The notes: generated by a model not told the origin, from the letters alone. DNA of 32,094 bases from Pseudomonadota bacterium (GCA_021847835.1 JAJZPR010000032.1:1-32094), one strand, 5' to 3'. Positions 15,002-22,526 are shown, numbered from the stretch's first letter. Made by a program: numbers and translations.

Positions 15002-15358
15002 CTATTTGACGACGATGCGCCCGCGGCTGGTGTCGGGGTGGAACTCGTCGAAAAAGTCGTACTCGCCCGGCTTTAACGGGGCGATCACCACGAAGGATTG
15101 CACGCCCGGCCCCAGCACCTTCTCCTTGCGCAGCTGCAGGCTCTCGAATTCCATGGGGCCGCTGCCCTCGTTGCGCACGACGATCTTGAAACGCACCCCG
15201 GCGGGCACGTTCAGGGTGTTGGGGGTCAGCGTCCCGTTCTTGGCCGTCACGGTGTAGACGGGCAGTTCCGTTGCGACGGCCGGCGCGGGGGCAAACACAA
15301 AAACCGCCGCCGCGAAGACGGCAGCAAAGCGGCTGAATATCGGGTTCCTATTGTTCAC
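15002..15358 (-). CDS. ftrB: FtrB-like periplasmic cupredoxin
   Basis: A 118-residue exported protein with a signal peptide (about 1-29, ending AVAT) and a single cupredoxin beta-barrel (EfeO/cupredoxin-1 type). Candidate ligands are the methionine and glutamate in GPMEFESLQL and the histidine in DEFHPDTSRG; no classical C-x-H-M type 1 copper loop is present. In FtrABCD systems FtrB is proposed to oxidise or hand over ferrous iron to FtrC. It lies between the porin gene (seven bases) and the permease gene. Family assignment is good; the exact metal site is inferred. Confidence 0.87.
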   Translation of the reverse strand: MNNRNPIFSRFAAVFAAAVFVFAPAPAVATELPVYTVTAKNGTLTPNTLNVPAGVRFKIVVRNEGSGPMEFESLQLRKEKVLGPGVQSFVVIAPLKPGEYDFFDEFHPDTSRGRIVVK

Positions 15359-15365
15359 GTGAACC

Positions 15366-16892
15366 TCAATAGCTCAGTTGCGCGCGCAGCCCCAGCACGC
15401 TGACGTTGCCGGCGCCGGGGTTGCCGCCCATTCTCCAGACGTACTGGAAGTCGGGGGACACTTCGAATTGCGGGCTGATGCGATAACGGTAATAGAGCTC
15501 TGCCACTTTTTCCGCGCCGCCGGGAATGAAGCTGAAATCGGGCGTGCCGTCGCCGTCTAGGTCGCCCGAACCGCCGGCTGCGCGGTAATCATCGCTCGCC
15601 TGCAGCCAGCCGCCGGCAATGCCGATGGCGTCCGCGCCGCGGTTCCAGTAGGAACCGTTGAACTCGGCGCCGAGCGTGAGCGCGCGGTCGAAGGGCACTT
15701 GGCCCCTGGCCATCTGGCCGTAGCGGCCAAACAGGGTCATGCCGTCCCCCAGGCGCTGGTCGGCGGAAATTCCCCAGCCCACTTGCTTGGCGGTGGAGCC
15801 GTCCAGTTCGCTGCCTTGCCCTTGGCTCCAAGCGTAGATCCGGTAATTGCCGGTGAGGCCGGAAAATTTGAGGGAGGTCTCGGCCTGCGCCATGACCAGC
15901 GGGGACGAGAAAAAGCGCTGATAGTTGGCGCCCTGGTGGGTGCCGAACACGCCGAGCGAAAGCCGCCAGGTTTCCGGCTTGCGGGTTTCGTTGAGGTAGG
16001 AGGCCACGAAGCCGGGCTGGAAACCGTTGGCGTCCACGCCGATCTGGCCGCCCGCGTCGAGCAGCGGGTTGTGCACGAAGATCGAACTCAGGAACTGCTT
16101 CGATTCGTCGTTGGCCGCGGCGTTCTGGTCGAAGAAGCCGAAGATGTCCATCTTGCCGAAGGTGAGCTCCAAGGTCTGGCGCGAGCGGGGTTTGAAACCG
16201 CCGAAGGGCAGCGGGATGGCGGCCTGGTACCAGGCCTGCCCCAGAATCGCCACCGAATCGTCGGGATTGGCGCCGCTGGCGCGGAAGGCCACGGCGTTGG
16301 GGGCGCTGGCGAACGCGCCGAGGTTGGCGAAGGGGCTGTTCAAGCCTAACCCCTGGCCCATGCGGAAATGGGCGAAGAGCTTGTGGTCGATATCGCCGAT
16401 GGGCTCCAGCGGCAACTCGGCGGTGACGTCGGCGCGATAGTTGAGCTGGCTGCTGCCGTCGGTGGTGCCCGTGGGCAGCCCGGACGGCATCTGCGCCACC
16501 GTGGTCAGGCTGACCCCGGCCTTCAGGCCTTCCAGCGCCTCGACCGTCTTCGCGGATTTCTTCATGCCCAGCACGTCGGTTTCCACCGCCTTCAGACGCG
16601 AGGTGAGCTCGGGCTCGTACTGGCTGACGTTTTCGCTTTCCAGGCCCTGGGTCACCTGCTCCTGCGCCTGCTCAAGGGATTGCACGCGCTGTTCGAGGTC
16701 GGCCGGTGTCTTGGCGCGACCAGCCTGTTGCTGTTCCAGTTCGGCGTTGCGCTTTTCGAGCCTGTCCACGCGCTCGCCGAGTTTCTGGATCAGCCTCACC
16801 AGCTCCGCCTCGGTGGGAGCGGCATGGGCCGGCAGCGTGGCAAACAATGCCGCGGCGGCGAGCGCCAGCGGCCTCATGCGGGTTGGAATCAT
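15366..16892 (-). CDS. Outer-membrane porin (OprB-like) in the iron operon
   Basis: A 508-residue outer-membrane protein with a signal peptide (about 1-24, ending AHA). A coiled coil at about 27-105 (ELVRLIQKLGERVDRLEKRN and on) is followed by a beta-barrel ending in the aromatic C terminus LRAQLSY expected for outer-membrane insertion. The barrel has segments such as GWGISADQRLGDGMTLFGRYG and VAELYYRYRISPQFEVSPDFQ, similar to OprB-type carbohydrate porins. It lies two bases after the ftrA gene and seven before ftrB, inside an FtrABCD operon that normally has no porin, so it may provide the outer-membrane route for iron. That role is inference. Confidence 0.85.
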   Translation of the reverse strand: MIPTRMRPLALAAAALFATLPAHAAPTEAELVRLIQKLGERVDRLEKRNAELEQQQAGRAKTPADLEQRVQSLEQAQEQVTQGLESENVSQYEPELTSRLKAVETDVLGMKKSAKTVEALEGLKAGVSLTTVAQMPSGLPTGTTDGSSQLNYRADVTAELPLEPIGDIDHKLFAHFRMGQGLGLNSPFANLGAFASAPNAVAFRASGANPDDSVAILGQAWYQAAIPLPFGGFKPRSRQTLELTFGKMDIFGFFDQNAAANDESKQFLSSIFVHNPLLDAGGQIGVDANGFQPGFVASYLNETRKPETWRLSLGVFGTHQGANYQRFFSSPLVMAQAETSLKFSGLTGNYRIYAWSQGQGSELDGSTAKQVGWGISADQRLGDGMTLFGRYGQMARGQVPFDRALTLGAEFNGSYWNRGADAIGIAGGWLQASDDYRAAGGSGDLDGDGTPDFSFIPGGAEKVAELYYRYRISPQFEVSPDFQYVWRMGGNPGAGNVSVLGLRAQLSY

Positions 16893-16894
16893 GC

Positions 16895-17437
16895 TCAGTA
16901 CCCGCCCTTCTTGCCGATGCCGACGTAGGTGAAGTCGTATTCCACCTCGAACGGCTTGAACCAGGGACGCACGCCGGTGAGGCGGTCGGTATGGCGGCCG
17001 AAGTGGGTGGCGGCGGAAGGCGGATAGATGGTGTACTTGACGTGGTACTTGCCCGGCCCCATGAGCTTCACGTTGTCGCCGTAGTGCGGGCCGTCGTTGG
17101 CCACCATGGCCATGAAGTCGCCGCTGATTTTTTCGTTGTTGCCCTGCTTGGTGACTTCGTACTTGATCGTCAGGTAGGGCATCCAGGCGCCTTCGTCGAA
17201 GCCGTTGGGGTTGTTGCCCAAGGCATGGATGTCGGCCTCCATATGGACATCGGAGTCCTTGACCGGGCGCATCATGCCTTCGGGTTCCATGTCGATGGGC
17301 TGCAGGTAGACGGCGGCGATTTCCATGCCGTTGCGTTGCTGCGGCGTGCCGATCGGGTATTCCACGGCAAAAGCGGCCGTGGCAAGCGTTGCCGTCGAAG
17401 CGGCGAGAACGATAGTGACGAGTTTGCGAAAATGCAT
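16895..17437 (-). CDS. ftrA: FtrA/P19-type periplasmic iron-binding protein
   Basis: A 180-residue exported protein (signal peptide about 1-24, ending AAFA) of the P19/Tpd family. The mature start VEYPIGTPQQRNGMEIAAVYLQP, the DSDVHMEADIHA segment and the PYLTIKYEV strand carry the Met, Glu and His ligands that bind copper and ferrous or ferric iron in Campylobacter P19. It supplies iron to the FTR1 permease from the periplasm. The ATG at 17437 follows gggag by seven bases. It is the first structural gene of the ftr operon, 83 bases behind hemP. Confidence 0.92.
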   Translation of the reverse strand: MHFRKLVTIVLAASTATLATAAFAVEYPIGTPQQRNGMEIAAVYLQPIDMEPEGMMRPVKDSDVHMEADIHALGNNPNGFDEGAWMPYLTIKYEVTKQGNNEKISGDFMAMVANDGPHYGDNVKLMGPGKYHVKYTIYPPSAATHFGRHTDRLTGVRPWFKPFEVEYDFTYVGIGKKGGY

Positions 17438-17520
17438 AGGTTTCTCCCTTCTCAAAGGTTCAGTAGACGTTGGCTGGCTACCGGGAAGGAAAGAAAAACC
17501 CCTTGGCTGGCTGATGCGGA

Positions 17521-17703
17521 CTATTTCGTCAGAATCAATTTGCCCTGGCGCGTAATCCTCAACTGATATCGGTCACCCCCAAGCTCGATGACCAGCGTTC
17601 GCGCACCCTGGAACAGGGCGTGGGCGAGCAGCACGCGCGGAGCGCCCGGCGGCTCCTCCTGAGCGGGCTTGGGCGTGGCTTGAGTGATGTCACGATTCAA
17701 CAT
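17521..17703 (-). CDS. hemP: Hemin uptake protein HemP
   Basis: A 60-residue protein whose C-terminal half is the HemP/HmuP consensus: FQGARTLVIELGGDRYQLRITRQGKLILTK ends with the near-invariant LILTK. HemP proteins are small Fur-regulated factors that stand before haem-uptake genes in betaproteobacteria and assist their expression. Here no haem receptor or haem ABC transporter follows; the ftr iron operon does. The ATG at 17703 has no obvious ribosome site. A candidate Fur box lies just upstream. Confidence 0.88.
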   Translation of the reverse strand: MLNRDITQATPKPAQEEPPGAPRVLLAHALFQGARTLVIELGGDRYQLRITRQGKLILTK

Positions 17704-17709
17704 GAGTAA

Positions 17710-18183
17710 ATGATAACACGACCAACTCTTATTTGCAATTCTACGTTGATCCGGCCTGAGTGCCGCTTCATCAAGTCCGCCCTGCACAAGCAACCGAAAG
17801 ACCAAAACAGCAAAAGTGCAAGCGGCGAACCGCAGCCTGGGCAAGGCGGCGGATTCAATCCGATGACGGTGGGCATGGGCATGATGAGAAAGATGATGGA
17901 GAAAATGATGTCCGGCATGATGACCCCGGAGGACATGCCACACATGATGGAAACCATGATGGACAGCGTGTTCAAGGAAATGAGGGCAGAGGATCGAGTG
18001 AACTTCATGCAGAACATGATGCCGCGCTGCATGTCCATGATGTTCTCGGAACTGGACCCCGAGGCGCGCCTGGCACTGGCTGAGGCCATGCTTCAACGCA
18101 TGATGGATGAGCTGAAGGGTCAGCGCGATGCCGCCGCTACTGCTCCAGCTGCTGCCCCTGCCGCCGAGCCCGGTACGGAGTAA
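17710..18183 (+). pseudogene. Met-rich protein, second copy without its own start
   Basis: From 17792 this is the same gene as at 12239-12634, colinear and without frameshift, with the same stop. At the place of the original ATG it has aag, and the ribosome site is missing. The frame stays open to an ATG at 17710, which would add 28 unrelated residues (MITRPTLICN and on). That ATG has no ribosome site and lies in the hemP control region. The simplest reading is a headless duplicate that lost its promoter and start when the iron module was joined here. It could still be translated as a fusion, so the frame retention is worth noting. Confidence 0.65.
17721..17741 (-). promoter_or_regulatory. 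Candidate Fur box upstream of hemP
   Basis: On the minus strand the bases read gaattgcaaataagagttgg, similar to the left half and centre of Fur boxes such as GCAAATgAGAATTATTT. The right half is degenerate. Its place 18-38 bases before the hemP start and the iron role of the operon support it. Confidence 0.45.
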
Positions 18184-18251
18184 TTAGGCGGAGCACGGGG
18201 GTTTCAAAACAGCCCACGCCTACCGTCCACGCTGCCGCCAGTTCCCAAGTG
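17792..18251 (+). repeat. Direct repeat, copy 2 (Met-rich gene plus relaxase tail)
   Basis: This is the counterpart of 12243-12703. Coding positions match at a constant offset of 5549. The homology runs through the stop (taattaggcggagcacgggg is shared) and into the relaxase scrap. The two copies flank hemP-ftrABCD as direct repeats. Sequence differences are scattered substitutions, so the duplication is not very recent. Confidence 0.85.
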
Positions 18252-18362
18252 ACCGATGATCCCCGCACGATGGCCGCTACCTGCTGCCCAAGCCGCTGCT
18301 CCACCACTTGCTTCCACGGCACGAGGCTGAACCCTATGCCATCGTCCAGCATCGCGAAGCGG
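18228..18362 (-). pseudogene. Relaxase 3'-end remnant
   Basis: Read on the minus strand this piece encodes GRFAMLDDGIGFSLVPWKQ and continues through VVEQRLGQQVAAIVRGSSVTWEL. It aligns with the last about 45 residues of the DUF3363 relaxase at 23842-25791 (RFAMLDDGMGFSLVPWKPV). One base is missing after WEL, which shifts the frame before the original stop. Upstream of GRF the similarity ends abruptly. It is a fragment, not a gene. Confidence 0.85.
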
Positions 18363-18368
18363 CCACAA

Positions 18369-18406
18369 CTCGATCATTGGCTTCCACAGTGCCAGGGCTG
18401 AAACCT
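18369..18406 (-). pseudogene. Second, shorter relaxase remnant
   Basis: About 36 bases (around ggcttccacagtgccagggc) align with the relaxase segment at about 23934-23969, with one extra base and roughly three quarters identity by eye. The same relaxase segment is already represented in the neighbouring remnant at about 18303-18336, so this is an independent scrap in tandem. Confidence 0.55.
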
Positions 18407-18526
18407 AATCTAAGGGGTTGGTAGTCTCATCAACCAGTCAAAAGCGAGAAGAGCCCAAGATGGGAATCGCAGTCTGGGTATAGAGACTTCCCAATTCACT
18501 CTGATGCATGGGACAATGCCCCGCAC
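18407..18526. other. Leader region before the fluoride riboswitch
   Basis: No gene is visible. The promoter for the fluoride operon should lie here, but I found no convincing -35/-10 pair. The sequence to the left is relaxase debris, so the operon was probably inserted with its own promoter. Confidence 0.4.
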
Positions 18527-18583
18527 AGGAGATGGCATGCCTCCTAATAACCGCCGGGACATCCCGGCTGATGATGCCTACAC
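18527..18583 (+). ncRNA. Fluoride riboswitch (crcB RNA motif)
   Basis: The aptamer hallmarks are all present: aggagatggcatgcctcct, then aataaccgcc, then a GC stem (gccggg at 18553-18558 with cccggc at 18563-18568), then the conserved ctgatgatgcctac. Stems: aggag 18527-18531 with ctcct 18541-18545, and ggcat 18534-18538 with atgcc 18574-18578. It lies 68 bases upstream of crcB, the classical target. Fluoride binding normally turns expression on. Confidence 0.93.
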
Positions 18584-18607
18584 GAACCCGGCACGGGCGG
18601 TGTAGGC
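18576..18607 (+). promoter_or_regulatory. Expression-platform hairpin of the fluoride riboswitch
   Basis: An eight-base perfect stem (gcctacac at 18576-18583 with gtgtaggc at 18600-18607) encloses a four-base inner stem (cccg / cggg). Its left arm overlaps the 3' side of the aptamer stem, so the two folds exclude each other. No T-run follows, so a simple intrinsic terminator is not proven. Confidence 0.65.
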
Positions 18608-18650
18608 ATTGGCTGTCCGTGAAAGATGATCGCTTTTCAAGGACAGACGC

Positions 18651-19037
18651 ATGTGGAAATCCGTCTCCGCCATTGCCCTCGGCGCGGCGCTCGGCGCCTT
18701 GCTGCGCTGGCAGTTGGGCCTCAAGCTCAACGCACTCTTCCCCACCGTTCCCCCCGGCACCCTGGCCGCCAATCTGATCGGCGGCTACGTCATCGGCCTC
18801 GGCCTCGCGTTCTTCTCCGCCTTGCCTGGCCTCGCGCCTGAATGGCGGCTCCTCGTCGTGACCGGCTTCTGCGGCGGGCTGACCACCTTTTCCACTTTCT
18901 CTGCCGAAATCGCCACCCTGCTTCAACAGGGACGGCCCTCCTGGGCGTTGGCCTCGGTGGCGACGCACGTGGTCGGTTCGGTGCTGATGACCTTGGCGGG
19001 CATCGCCACCGTTGCCTGGGCCAGGGGCGCAGCATGA
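18651..19037 (+). CDS. crcB: Fluoride channel CrcB/Fluc
   Basis: A 128-residue four-helix membrane protein that forms dual-topology dimers and exports fluoride. Diagnostic segments are [10 protein letters not shown] near the N terminus, [14 protein letters not shown] (about 43-56) with the conserved Asn, and [15 protein letters not shown] (about 72-86) with the Phe and Thr residues of the fluoride pathway. Length is typical. An aagga ribosome site lies eight bases before the ATG. It is the first gene behind a fluoride riboswitch and overlaps the HIT gene (ATGA). Confidence 0.96.
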   Translation: MWKSVSAIALGAALGALLRWQLGLKLNALFPTVPPGTLAANLIGGYVIGLGLAFFSALPGLAPEWRLLVVTGFCGGLTTFSTFSAEIATLLQQGRPSWALASVATHVVGSVLMTLAGIATVAWARGAA

Positions 19038-19402
19038 GCACGGACTGCCCGTTCTGCCAGCCAACCGAGATGTTGCTGGAGAACGATCTGGCCTATGTGA
19101 TCCGCGACCAGTCTCCGGTCAATCCCGGCCATCTTCTCGTCCTGCCGCGCCGCCATGTGGCCGACTGGTTCGAGACCACCGCGCAGGAACGGCAGGCGAT
19201 GTTCGAACTGGCGGACGCCGCCAAGGCATGGCTCGACACCGAGTTTCACCCCCACGGCTATAACTTGGGGATCAATGTCGGCGACGTGGCAGGCCAGACC
19301 ATCTTTCATGTCCACCTGCATCTCATTCCGCGGTACCGGGGCGACGTGGCCAACCCGCGCGGTGGCGTGCGGGGCGTGATCCCATCCCAACAGAGCTATT
19401 GA
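19034..19402 (+). CDS. HIT-family nucleotide hydrolase
   Basis: A 122-residue protein of the histidine triad family. The active site [10 protein letters not shown] is at residues 91-100 (H92, H94, H96), and the N-terminal TDCPFC pair (C5, C8) resembles the zinc-site cysteines of HIT enzymes. Such enzymes hydrolyse AMP- or GMP-linked substrates; some members act on adenylyl-phosphoramidate or on AMP-fluoride-like compounds. A role in clearing fluorinated nucleotides in this operon is inference. Its start overlaps the crcB stop. Confidence 0.9.
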   Translation: MSTDCPFCQPTEMLLENDLAYVIRDQSPVNPGHLLVLPRRHVADWFETTAQERQAMFELADAAKAWLDTEFHPHGYNLGINVGDVAGQTIFHVHLHLIPRYRGDVANPRGGVRGVIPSQQSY

Positions 19403-19413
19403 AAGGAGTCGAA

Positions 19414-19770
19414 ATGGAAGGCTGTTTTCTGAGGTTTTACCTGCACGAGAACCAGCGCTGCCATGGCAAGCTGGCCTGGGAATGGCTGCTCGATGCCGCC
19501 AACAGTCTCGGCATTCGGGGCGGCACGGCGTTCCGCGCCATGGCCGGTTTCGGCCATCACCATCATCTGATGGAAGACCATTTCTTCGAACTGGCCGGCA
19601 ATCTCGCGGTGGAGGTGGAGTTCGTCGTCACCGAAGCGGAGTCAGCAAAGTTGCTGGACCTGATACACCAGGAAAAGCTGCGCGCCTTCTACGCTCACAT
19701 CCCGGCCCGTTTCGGCGTGGTGAATCCGGAATCCGGCGATCCTCCGGAAAACGGGGCGCACGCATCATGA
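19414..19770 (+). CDS. DUF190 family protein
   Basis: A 118-residue soluble protein matching DUF190: GCFLRFYLHENQRCHGKLAWEWLLDAA at the N terminus, the centre GIRGGTAFRAMAGFG followed by four histidines, and VEVEFVVTEAE. The fold resembles PII-like ferredoxin-type small proteins, and the family is often found beside crcB. An aaaggag site fits the ATG at 19414 better than a TTG 15 bases earlier. Its stop overlaps the start of the antiporter gene, so it may be a regulatory partner of a channel or antiporter, which is inference. Confidence 0.88.
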   Translation: MEGCFLRFYLHENQRCHGKLAWEWLLDAANSLGIRGGTAFRAMAGFGHHHHLMEDHFFELAGNLAVEVEFVVTEAESAKLLDLIHQEKLRAFYAHIPARFGVVNPESGDPPENGAHAS

Positions 19771-20939
19771 CCGCAATCTGGGCGCAAGCGGCACTGTGGC
19801 TGGGGCTGGCCCTGGTGGCGACGATGCTGTCGATCTGGATGCGCGTCGCTACCGCGCTGTCGGAAATCGTGGTGGGCACCGTGGCCCAGCTCATCATCGG
19901 CGCGGCGCTCGGCGGCGCGCTGCTGGCGGGTGACGCCAGCTGGATCAAGTTCCTGTCCGGCGCCGGGGCCATCCTGCTCACCTTCCTTGCGGGGGCGGAG
20001 CTGGATCCGGCCGTGTTCAAGAGCCAGTGGAAGCCAACCCTGGGCATCGGCCTGGTCGGCTTCATCGCGCCCTTCCTGATCTGTGCGGCGGCGGCCCACT
20101 GGCTCCTGGGCTGGGGCGTCCAGCAGAGTTGGCTGGCTGGCGTGGCGATGTCCACCACCTCGGTGGCGGTGGTCTACGCGGTGATGCTGGAGTTCGGCCT
20201 CAACACCACAAACTACGGCAAGGGCGTGCTGGCGGCCTGCTTCGTCAACGACCTCGCCACCGTGATCGCGCTGGGCCTGCTGTTCTCACCCTTTACCTGG
20301 AAGACGCTGGTGTTCGTGGCCGGGATCGTCGCCGCCGCTTTCATCCTGCCCCGAGTGGTGCCGCGCTTCTTCAAGCGCTACGGCAACCGGCCTTCGGAAC
20401 TGGAAGCGAAATTCCTCATGCTGTGCCTGTTCGGCCTGGGCGCGCTGGCCGGCTGGGCCGGCAGCGAGGCGGTGCTGCCGGCCTATCTGGTGGGCATGGT
20501 GCTGGCTGGCACGGTGGGCAAGGACCACGCGCTGGTGCGCCGGCTGCGCACCCTGACGCTCGGCTTTTTGACGCCGTTCTACTTCATCCGCGCCGGCTCC
20601 CTGGTGTCGCTGCCGGCTCTGGTCGCCGCGCCGCTTGCCTTCGTGATCCTGCTTCTGACCAAGATGGGCGCCAAGCTGGCGGGCGTCTATCCGGCTACGC
20701 TGTTCTACAAGTCGCCGAGGCAGGAGGCCATGTACACCACGCTGCTGATGTCCACCGGTCTCACCTTCGGCACCATCTCGGCCTTGTTCGGCTTGTCGCA
20801 CGGGGTCATCAACCAGGCCGAGTACTCTGCCATCGTGGCGGCGGTGGTGGGCAGCGCGGTGGTGCCGACGCTGATCGCCAACGCCTTCTTCCTGCCCCGG
20901 CACCTGCTGCCACCCACTGTTTCTGGAGACAAGCCATGA
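19767..20939 (+). CDS. CPA2-type cation/proton antiporter
   Basis: A 390-residue membrane protein with about twelve helices of the Na+/H+ exchanger (KefB/NapA-like) domain. Recognisable pieces are EIVVGTVAQLIIGAALGG, FLAGAELDP (helix 4-like), VAMSTTSVAVVYAVM and the paired acidic site region CFVNDLATVIALGL with the conserved Asn-Asp. No C-terminal TrkA domain is present. It likely exchanges Na+, K+ or H+, and could counter acid or fluoride stress in the operon. ATGA overlap with DUF190 and again with the UspA gene shows tight coupling. Confidence 0.9.
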   Translation: MTAIWAQAALWLGLALVATMLSIWMRVATALSEIVVGTVAQLIIGAALGGALLAGDASWIKFLSGAGAILLTFLAGAELDPAVFKSQWKPTLGIGLVGFIAPFLICAAAAHWLLGWGVQQSWLAGVAMSTTSVAVVYAVMLEFGLNTTNYGKGVLAACFVNDLATVIALGLLFSPFTWKTLVFVAGIVAAAFILPRVVPRFFKRYGNRPSELEAKFLMLCLFGLGALAGWAGSEAVLPAYLVGMVLAGTVGKDHALVRRLRTLTLGFLTPFYFIRAGSLVSLPALVAAPLAFVILLLTKMGAKLAGVYPATLFYKSPRQEAMYTTLLMSTGLTFGTISALFGLSHGVINQAEYSAIVAAVVGSAVVPTLIANAFFLPRHLLPPTVSGDKP

Positions 20940-21355
20940 TCCGCAAACTGCTCATCGCCTACGACGGCTCCGACTCCGCCCACGCGGCCTTCGATTTGGC
21001 GATGGACCTCGCCCTCAAGTACGGCGCGGAATTTCACGTGCTGGCAGTGGCTCGCCCGCCCGAGTTTGGCGAGGAAGTCGAAACCGAAGCGGTGATCGAA
21101 CAATCGCGCCGCCACTACGAGCATGTGCTGCATTCGCTTAAAGCCCGCGCCGGCGGAATCAAGGCCCGCTTCGAGGTCAAGGTCGGCCACCCGGCCGAAG
21201 CCATCGTGCTCTATGCCGAAGACCACAACATCGACCACATCGTGGTCGGCCACCGCGGCCACGGCCTGTTCGAGCGCTGGCTGATCGGCTCGGTGGCGCG
21301 CCAGGTGATTGCCTACGCGCCCTGCGCGGTGACGGTGGTGCGGCCGCGTGCTTAG
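20936..21355 (+). CDS. UspA-family universal stress protein
   Basis: A 139-residue cytoplasmic protein with the UspA fold: KLLIAYDGSDSAHAAFDLAMDLA at the start and the ATP-binding motif G-2x-G-9x-G-S in GHRGHGLFERWLIGS near residue 104-118, followed by APCAVTVVRP. ATP-binding Usp proteins sense energy or stress status and often regulate neighbouring transporters. Start overlaps the antiporter stop; end overlaps the MFS start. Confidence 0.93.
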   Translation: MIRKLLIAYDGSDSAHAAFDLAMDLALKYGAEFHVLAVARPPEFGEEVETEAVIEQSRRHYEHVLHSLKARAGGIKARFEVKVGHPAEAIVLYAEDHNIDHIVVGHRGHGLFERWLIGSVARQVIAYAPCAVTVVRPRA

Positions 21356-22526
21356 GACACTTTTCTCCCTTCCCCACACCGTCTGGCTGCTGGGCCTCGT
21401 CAGCCTATTTAACGACAGCACCAGCGAACTGGTCTATCCGCTGGTGCCGCTGTTCCTGACCTCGGTGCTGATGGCCGGTCCCAAGGCGCTCGGCCTGATC
21501 GAGGGCATCGCCGAGGCCACGGCCAGCCTGCTGAAGCTCTTTTCCGGCGTGGTCATGGATCGACGCGGCCATGCCAAGGGCTGGGTGCTGGCGGGGTATG
21601 GACTCGCCGCGTTGTCCCGCCCGCTGTTCTACGTGGCGGGGAGCTGGCCGATGGTGCTCGCCCTGCGCTTTGCCGACCGGGTCGGCAAGGGCCTGCGCAC
21701 CTCGCCGCGCGATGCCCTGCTGGCCGGCTCGGTCGGCGATGACCGTCGGGGCCTGGCCTTTGGCGTGCACCGCGCGATGGACAATGCCGGGGCGGTGATC
21801 GGCCCGCTGCTGGCGGCTTGGCTGCTGGCGCGGGGCATGGCGCTGCGCGAGGTGTTCCTGTGGGCGATCGTGCCAGGTATCGTGACCGTCGTGCTGGCGT
21901 TCGCGATCAAGGAACCGCCCACCGCCGTCCAGCGCACGTCCAGGCCGTTCTCCTGGAGGCTCGCCGGCTTCCCGCCGGCGTTCAGGCGCTATCTCGTGGT
22001 GCTGGCGCTGTTCACCCTGGGCAACTCGTCCAACATGTTCCTGCTGCTGCGGGCGAAGGAACTGGGACTGCCCGATTACCAGGTGCCGCTGCTGTGGGCG
22101 CTGACCTCCGCCGTCGCGATGATTTTCTCCACGCCACTCTCGGCCCTGTCCGACCGGCTGGGGCGGACCCGGCTGATCCTCGCCGGGTGGGCGGTGTACG
22201 GCCTGTTTTACCTGGGCCTGGGCCTGAACGGTTTCCACACCCTGCTGTTGTGGCCGCTGTTCGCCTTCTACGGCCTGTTCCTCGCCGCCACCGAAGGCGC
22301 CGAGAAGGCCCTGGTCGCCGACCTCGCGCCGCAAGACCGGCTCGGCACCGCCTACGGCTGGTTCAACCTCACGGCCGGCGCGATGCTTCTGCCTGCTTCG
22401 CTGATTTTCGGCCTGATTTACCAGCAGGCCGGCGCGCTCGCCGCCTTCGCCTTTTCTGCAAGCTGCGCCCTGATGGCGGCACTCTTGCTGCCGCTGTGGG
22501 CGTTGCGTGTCGGCCACGCAGCCTGA
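21348..22526 (+). CDS. MFS transporter
   Basis: A 392-residue major facilitator with twelve predicted helices. The loop ADRVGKGLRTSPRDALLAG (about 104-122) and the second-half SDRLGRTRLILAG correspond to the MFS loop 2-3 and 8-9 motifs. It begins with GTG at 21348, eight bases inside the UspA gene, which suggests translational coupling. The substrate is unknown. It closes the run of overlapping genes behind the fluoride riboswitch, so a stress-related export role is possible. Confidence 0.88.
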   Translation: MLRTLFSLPHTVWLLGLVSLFNDSTSELVYPLVPLFLTSVLMAGPKALGLIEGIAEATASLLKLFSGVVMDRRGHAKGWVLAGYGLAALSRPLFYVAGSWPMVLALRFADRVGKGLRTSPRDALLAGSVGDDRRGLAFGVHRAMDNAGAVIGPLLAAWLLARGMALREVFLWAIVPGIVTVVLAFAIKEPPTAVQRTSRPFSWRLAGFPPAFRRYLVVLALFTLGNSSNMFLLLRAKELGLPDYQVPLLWALTSAVAMIFSTPLSALSDRLGRTRLILAGWAVYGLFYLGLGLNGFHTLLLWPLFAFYGLFLAATEGAEKALVADLAPQDRLGTAYGWFNLTAGAMLLPASLIFGLIYQQAGALAAFAFSASCALMAALLLPLWALRVGHAA

